Source: an uncultured Caryophanales bacterium (GTDB lineage: Bacteria; Bacillota_I; Bacilli_A; RFN20; CAG-826). Taken from it: a stretch of 64,000 nt of DNA. A program made the translations under genes and the position numbers. Of this stretch, positions 60,689 to 64,000 are shown piece after piece (the stretch's first letter is position 1; each line of letters starts with the position of its first letter). The stretch covers positions 1 to 64,000 of the forward strand of contig CAMJPB010000001.1 in the NCBI GenBank assembly GCA_946407815.1. The letters are read 5' to 3'. The notes under the pieces are model-generated. The model was not told the origin of the DNA. It did not search any database and worked only from the letters and a program-made list of their open reading frames with translations.

Positions 60689-62010
60689 AAAAGACATTAC
60701 AACAAAAAGTCGCTACAAGAAATTATAAGCGTCCAAATAAATTCGTTTGGTGGGTAATTTCCCACTTTATCGCAGCTATTGTAATGAAACAATATGGTAA
60801 ACAAATTACAACAGTTAAAGACGATATTGATAAATATCCAGGTGCAAAGTTTATTATTTATAATCACCAATCACGTTTTGACTGGGTTAACATTGTTAAA
60901 ATGACCAAGAAACAAAGAATTAACTTTGTCATTGGTTATAATGAGTTCTTTAGATCTCATTTTAAACTTATATTTAAGTTAATTAAGTCAATTCCAAAGA
61001 AGAATTTCACCCAAGATTTAGTCTCAATTAAGGCTATGACTAAAATTATTAAAGATGGTGGAATTGTCTGTTTCTCTCCTGAAGGAATGAGCTCAATTAC
61101 AGGTCATTCTCAACCAATCGCTCCAGGCACTGGACGATACTTAAAACGAATGGGAGTTCCTGTCTATGCGATGAAATCGCAAGGAGCATATTTAGTTAAC
61201 CACAAAGTCTGTCTTGATAACCGTCAAGGCATGATGGAAGCAGAACTTGTTTGTCTTTTCTCACCTGAACAGTTACAACAACTTTCCGCAGAAGAAATTG
61301 ATAAGAGAATCAATGAATACTTATGGCAAGATGACTATGATTGGAACTTTGAGAAAAAGTATCACTTCAATCATATGGAAAACGCTACATCTCACTACGA
61401 AGATCTAGCCTACCATTGTCCAAAATGTGGTAAAGAATTCGGTATTGAAACTCATGACAATGAAATTCATTGTAAATACTGTGGCAATGGAGCAACTTTA
61501 GATGATACATATATGTTCCATCCATATAAAGACTCAAAAATGCCTAGATCACTCTCAAAATGGGTTGATTATGAAAGACACGTTGAACATCAACGTATCA
61601 AAAATGATCCTAACTACGAATTTGTAGTAGAAGACGTAGTATTAGGAGAACTTCCAAAATATAAATATCTCACTAAAAAACGTACATCAATGCCATGTGG
61701 TAAAGGTAAAATCACCTGTAACCACTCTGGTTTCTATTTTGATGGAACTAGAGATGGCCAACCATTTAACTTTAAGTTAACATATGACCAATTCTGGACT
61801 TTAGTTATTGTTACTGACTGTACATTCACTGGAATTTACGTAAATGGTGAATATCTTGATTTAGTTCCTCCAAAACCAGTTATTGGTAAATTACTTGTAA
61901 TGGTGGAAGAATTCTCAAGATTCCATTTTAACGTATGGCCAAATTTCCCTTGGATGGATTACATCTACGAGGATAAGGATAACGACGACAAATATTTCTT
62001 TACAAAATAA
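60685..62010 (+). CDS. PlsC-type acyltransferase with C-terminal zinc ribbon (third copy)
   Basis: A 441-residue acyltransferase. NHQSRFD (H-x4-D) and SPEGMSS are the catalytic boxes; then there is a zinc ribbon (CPKCGKEFGIETHDNE and CKYCGNG near 255) and a tail of about 160 residues, similar in layout to the genes at 23863 and 49926. It starts inside the NUDIX stop (ATGA overlap). It has no membrane domain of the DedA type. It probably acylates a lysophospholipid or related glycerolipid. Confidence 0.86.
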   Translation: MKKTLQQKVATRNYKRPNKFVWWVISHFIAAIVMKQYGKQITTVKDDIDKYPGAKFIIYNHQSRFDWVNIVKMTKKQRINFVIGYNEFFRSHFKLIFKLIKSIPKKNFTQDLVSIKAMTKIIKDGGIVCFSPEGMSSITGHSQPIAPGTGRYLKRMGVPVYAMKSQGAYLVNHKVCLDNRQGMMEAELVCLFSPEQLQQLSAEEIDKRINEYLWQDDYDWNFEKKYHFNHMENATSHYEDLAYHCPKCGKEFGIETHDNEIHCKYCGNGATLDDTYMFHPYKDSKMPRSLSKWVDYERHVEHQRIKNDPNYEFVVEDVVLGELPKYKYLTKKRTSMPCGKGKITCNHSGFYFDGTRDGQPFNFKLTYDQFWTLVIVTDCTFTGIYVNGEYLDLVPPKPVIGKLLVMVEEFSRFHFNVWPNFPWMDYIYEDKDNDDKYFFTK

Positions 62011-62040
62011 AGAATAATTTATATCATTATTGTCGCATCT

Positions 62041-62118
62041 GGCGATTGTGGTGAAGAGGCCTAACACTACCGGCTGTGAACCGGTCATTCGCGCGTTCGA
62101 ATCGCGTCAGTCGCCCCA
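62041..62118 (+). tRNA. tRNA-His (anticodon GTG), target of an insertion
   Basis: The feature includes the extra 5' G (-1) typical of tRNA-His. The acceptor stem pairs GCGATTG with CAGTCGC, discriminator C73 and encoded CCA follow. The anticodon loop CTGTGAA has GTG. Its 3' 24 bases plus two more recur at 63489-63514 as a perfect copy. Confidence 0.95.
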
Positions 62119-62120
62119 TA
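62095..62120 (+). repeat. Attachment-like direct repeat, left copy (tRNA-His 3' end)
   Basis: Twenty-six identical bases shared with 63489-63514, running from the T-arm of tRNA-His to two bases past the CCA. Flanking bases differ on both sides. The two copies are 1394 bp apart. Confidence 0.9.
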
Positions 62121-62131
62121 CAAAATAAATT

Positions 62132-62156
62132 AGAACCAATCCTTTGGTTCTTTTTT
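62132..62156 (+). terminator. Terminator of tRNA-His, inside the cassette
   Basis: AGAACCAA/TTGGTTCT stem with TCCT loop and six T. It lies inside the cassette, so the element carries the transcriptional stop for its host tRNA. Confidence 0.85.
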
Positions 62157-62168
62157 ATAAATTGACTC

Positions 62169-62197
62169 TTGAAAAAGTGTCGGTTAACCGATATAAT
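62169..62197 (+). promoter_or_regulatory. Promoter of the HipB/HipA pair with operator dyad in the spacer
   Basis: TTGAAA, 17-nt spacer, TATAAT. The last 12 spacer bases are a perfect dyad TCGGTTAACCGA (62180-62191), the likely HipB operator. The -10 ends 6 nt before the hipB ATG, so the hipB mRNA would be leaderless. Confidence 0.85.
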
Positions 62198-62203
62198 ACG
62201 GAT

Positions 62204-62599
62204 ATGACATTCTTAGATTTACTTTCAGAGAAAAAAACAACTGTGTATTCGTTGTCTATTGATAGCGGTGTACCAAAAACTACTTTGACTGATATTGCAT
62301 CTGGAAAAGCAGATATTTTTGAATGTTCTGGAAAGACACTTTTAGCCATTTCTAAATGTTTAAATGTATCTATAGAGTATTTGCTTTCATTAGAAAGGGA
62401 AGAGGCAAAGACGGTTTTGCCTGCATTTTTGTCTGACTCAATTAATGATTATCGTAAAGCTATTAGAAAAGATAGCACACTTATTGACTGCTACAGTGAT
62501 CAACTCAATAGTTCAATTAATGTGGCTGAAGTTGAACATCTTATTTCCAAAGAACAAGCTGATAGATTGCGCTCTAGATATTTTAGGAGGTTTGCCTGA
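62204..62599 (+). CDS. HipB-like antitoxin, XRE-type
   Basis: A 131-residue protein. ATG at 62204 follows the promoter at once, so the message is leaderless; an in-frame upstream start has no support. The N-terminus is a helix-turn-helix (SIDSGVPKTTLTDIASGKADIFECSGKTLLAISKCL, residues about 17-55). The C-terminal half is helical and may contact the kinase. As antitoxin it should repress its own promoter and block the toxin. Its TGA overlaps the ATG of the next gene by 1 nt. Confidence 0.82.
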   Translation: MTFLDLLSEKKTTVYSLSIDSGVPKTTLTDIASGKADIFECSGKTLLAISKCLNVSIEYLLSLEREEAKTVLPAFLSDSINDYRKAIRKDSTLIDCYSDQLNSSINVAEVEHLISKEQADRLRSRYFRRFA

Positions 62600-63474
62600 T
62601 GATTGATTTTACATATTTACCAACAAAGAAAAAAGCCTATGGTGGAGCAAACGGAAGCAAACTTTCAGTTATTTATAACAACGAATTATATATGCTAAAA
62701 CTTCCTATGCATGCTTTGAAAAATCCAAATCTTTCCTACACAAACAGTTGCACATCAGAATATCTTGGCTGTCATATTTTTAATATGTTGGGAGTAAAAG
62801 CCCAAGAAACATTTCTCGGAAAGTATGAATTTCACGGGAAAGTTAGAACAGTTGTTGCTTGCAAAGATTTTACATCTCCTGGCGTTGTTATTATGGATTT
62901 TGCGTCTATTAAAAACCAAATAATAGATTCGGCATCTAACGGATATGGAACAGAATTATCCGATATTTTAGATACTATTGAGAAACAAACTGCGGTAGAC
63001 CCAAAAGAACTAAAAGAGCATTTTTGGAATATGTTTGTAATCGATGCATTTATCGGTAATTGGGACAGACATAATGGGAACTGGGGATTTTTATATAATC
63101 AAGAAACCGATCATATGGAAATTGCTCCAATCTTTGATTGCGGATCAGCCTTATTTCCACAGATTGATGACGAATTGATAAAGAAGGTTATATCGTCAAA
63201 TGCAGAAATGAATGCTCGTGTTTATGATGTTCCAACGTCGGCTATTTTAATAGATGGCAAACGAGCAAATTATTACAAAGTAATTTCATCAAAACAATAC
63301 GAGGATTGCACCAACGCAGTTAAAAGAATTTTACAAAGAATTGATTTGAACGTAATAAATGGATTAATTGACTCAGTTGAGCAGTTGAGCGAACTACAAA
63401 AAGAGTTTTTAAAAAGAATTTTGAAACTAAGAAAAGAAATTCTATTTGATGATTTGTTTGAATCTATTAAGTAA
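62599..63474 (+). CDS. HipA-like kinase toxin, short CtkA-type
   Basis: A 291-residue HipA-family kinase. The catalytic loop is GNWDRHNGNWG with Asp156, and the metal-binding segment IFDCGSALF has Asp180, both as in HipA/CtkA. It lacks the N-terminal subdomain of E. coli HipA (about 440 residues), so the closest form is the short CtkA type, where a single domain is the kinase. Family members phosphorylate host targets such as glutamyl-tRNA synthetase and cause growth arrest. The AGGAGG site lies inside hipB. The right repeat begins 15 nt after the stop. Confidence 0.85.
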   Translation: MIDFTYLPTKKKAYGGANGSKLSVIYNNELYMLKLPMHALKNPNLSYTNSCTSEYLGCHIFNMLGVKAQETFLGKYEFHGKVRTVVACKDFTSPGVVIMDFASIKNQIIDSASNGYGTELSDILDTIEKQTAVDPKELKEHFWNMFVIDAFIGNWDRHNGNWGFLYNQETDHMEIAPIFDCGSALFPQIDDELIKKVISSNAEMNARVYDVPTSAILIDGKRANYYKVISSKQYEDCTNAVKRILQRIDLNVINGLIDSVEQLSELQKEFLKRILKLRKEILFDDLFESIK

Positions 63475-63488
63475 GAATTATTCCACGT

Positions 63489-63514
63489 GTTCGAATCGCG
63501 TCAGTCGCCCCATA
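63489..63514 (+). repeat. Attachment-like direct repeat, right copy
   Basis: Identical to 62095-62120 (26 bases). It ends immediately before a terminator-like hairpin, as would follow the tRNA in an empty site. Confidence 0.9.
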
Positions 63515-63524
63515 GATTTTAAGG

Positions 63525-63558
63525 TAGTTAATATATAATATTAACTATTTTTTTATTT
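63525..63558 (+). terminator. AT-rich terminator beyond the right repeat
   Basis: TAGTTAATAT/ATATTAACTA stem with ATA loop and T-rich tail. In an empty site it would be the tRNA-His terminator; in the present arrangement it ends the hipA transcript. Confidence 0.6.
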
Positions 63559-63663
63559 TAAAACTCGTAATAATGTATTCAAAAACTTTGAATTTAACTT
63601 TCTAATTTATTGAAAGTTCGTGTATATTATTATATAATATCTATACAAAAAGGTAACTAGAAC

Positions 63664-64000
63664 ATGAAAAACAAAATCGCAATAGTGGAATCATTAATAT
63701 TCACGTATCAATCGAAAGAAAATACCGTTGCTTCTGTAATTGAAGACAATAACATTTGGCTTACTCAAAAATCTATAGCGGATTTATTTGAAACAGGTGT
63801 AAATACAATTAATTATCATATTAACGAAGTGTTTTCATCCAATTAATTGGATGAGAGGTCAACTTTTCGAAATTTTCGAATAGTTCAAAAAGAGGGTAAC
63901 AGGGAAGTAGAAAGAGATGTTAAATTTTATTCCTTAGAGATGATTATAGCGATTGGATTTAGAGTGAATTCTTCTAAAGCAACTGAGTTCCGTAATTGGG
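63664..64000 (+). pseudogene. RhuM-family gene with in-frame stop, continues past window end
   Basis: The first 60 residues match the start of RhuM/Fic-like proteins found in islands (NNIWLTQKSIADLFETGVNTINYHINEVF). Codon 61 is TAA (63844-63846). The same frame stays open to the window edge and continues the family sequence (REVERDVKFYSLEMIIAIGF, then RVNSSKATEFRNW), so a single base change likely turned a sense codon into the stop. It is a broken gene unless the stop is read through. RhuM proteins are common in mobile islands; their function is unclear. Confidence 0.78.

Larger units (their letters stand above)
62121..63514. mobile_element. Minimal HipB/HipA cassette at the tRNA-His 3' end
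   Basis: The segment between and including the right repeat (1394 bp) is bounded by the two 26-bp copies. From left to right it contains a terminator, a promoter with embedded dyad, hipB, hipA and the right copy. No integrase, relaxase or transposase gene is present inside. Loss by recombination between the copies would restore the tRNA and remove the whole cassette. Confidence 0.7.

Noticed and set aside
62121-63488. An integrase or recombinase gene hidden in the tRNA-His cassette.
   Set aside because: The interior is filled by the hipB and hipA genes and short non-coding stretches; no other open frame of useful size is present.

Overview
The window reads as chromosome of an AT-rich, low-GC Gram-positive bacterium. 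Genes end in TAA, TAG and TGA (for example TGA at 8747-8749 and 10095-10097), so the standard code applies rather than the Mycoplasma code. Strong AGGAGG-type ribosome sites, sigma-A promoters, a cre-like catabolite site, lipoboxes, a GatB/YqeY protein and several membrane-anchored or Zn-ribbon regulators point to Bacillota, class Bacilli. A small protein that resembles a mycoplasma family (12171-12479) suggests the Erysipelotrichales/Mollicutes neighbourhood, probably a gut lineage. This placement is inference from gene content only.

Layout. 1-8.7 kb: a truncated hexapeptide acetyltransferase, two tandem small paralogues, a large membrane protein with a Rossmann/RyR-like cytoplasmic part, a DUF1919-like protein, then a TIR/NB-ARC/TPR STAND protein with a TerB-like partner and an AMP-dependent ligase. 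8.8-11.5 kb: a candidate RiPP cluster (55-residue precursor with six Cys, SPASM radical SAM enzyme, GNAT acetyltransferase) followed by a lipid kinase. 12.1-16.6 kb: a compact Tad-type pilus operon. 16.7-20.6 kb: acyl carrier protein, tRNA-Asn, tRNA-Glu, an unidentified structured RNA with its own promoter and terminator, a membrane-fused spermidine-synthase-like protein and a diguanylate cyclase. 20.8-26.6 kb: a split TrkA pair with TrkH, YqeY, a Zn-ribbon acyltransferase, a GltS-like carrier and tRNA-Trp. 26.9-35.4 kb: membrane-anchored XRE proteins, two lipoproteins (one of about 1600 residues) and a YugP-like protein that has lost its HEXXH motif.

35.5-40.3 kb is a run of HAD phosphatase, sugar-type symporter, glycerophosphodiesterase and esterase. 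40.3-46.7 kb (minus strand) is an alpha-galactoside operon: TetR, GPH symporter, GH36 alpha-galactosidase, an unassigned GT-B-like protein and galactokinase, behind a promoter with two dyads and a cre-like box. 46.8-55.5 kb holds a DUF4097-like protein, membrane proteins, an HI0933-type flavoprotein, tRNA-Arg placed directly before a DedA-PlsC-Zn-ribbon fusion, a YfcC-like carrier, a HAD phosphatase and a Kef-type antiporter paired with a PII-like protein. 55.6-62 kb holds an ABC-FtsX exporter, a split chromate-transporter pair, a NUDIX hydrolase and a third Zn-ribbon PlsC.

The right end is accessory DNA at tRNA-His. A 26-bp copy of the tRNA 3' end recurs 1394 bp downstream, and the segment between the copies holds only a terminator, a promoter with an embedded operator, and a HipB/HipA-like pair. 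No integrase lies inside. Beyond it begins a RhuM-family gene broken by one in-frame stop. The most notable items are this cassette, the Cys-rich RiPP cluster, the TIR/NB-ARC module and the structured RNA at 17521-17640.
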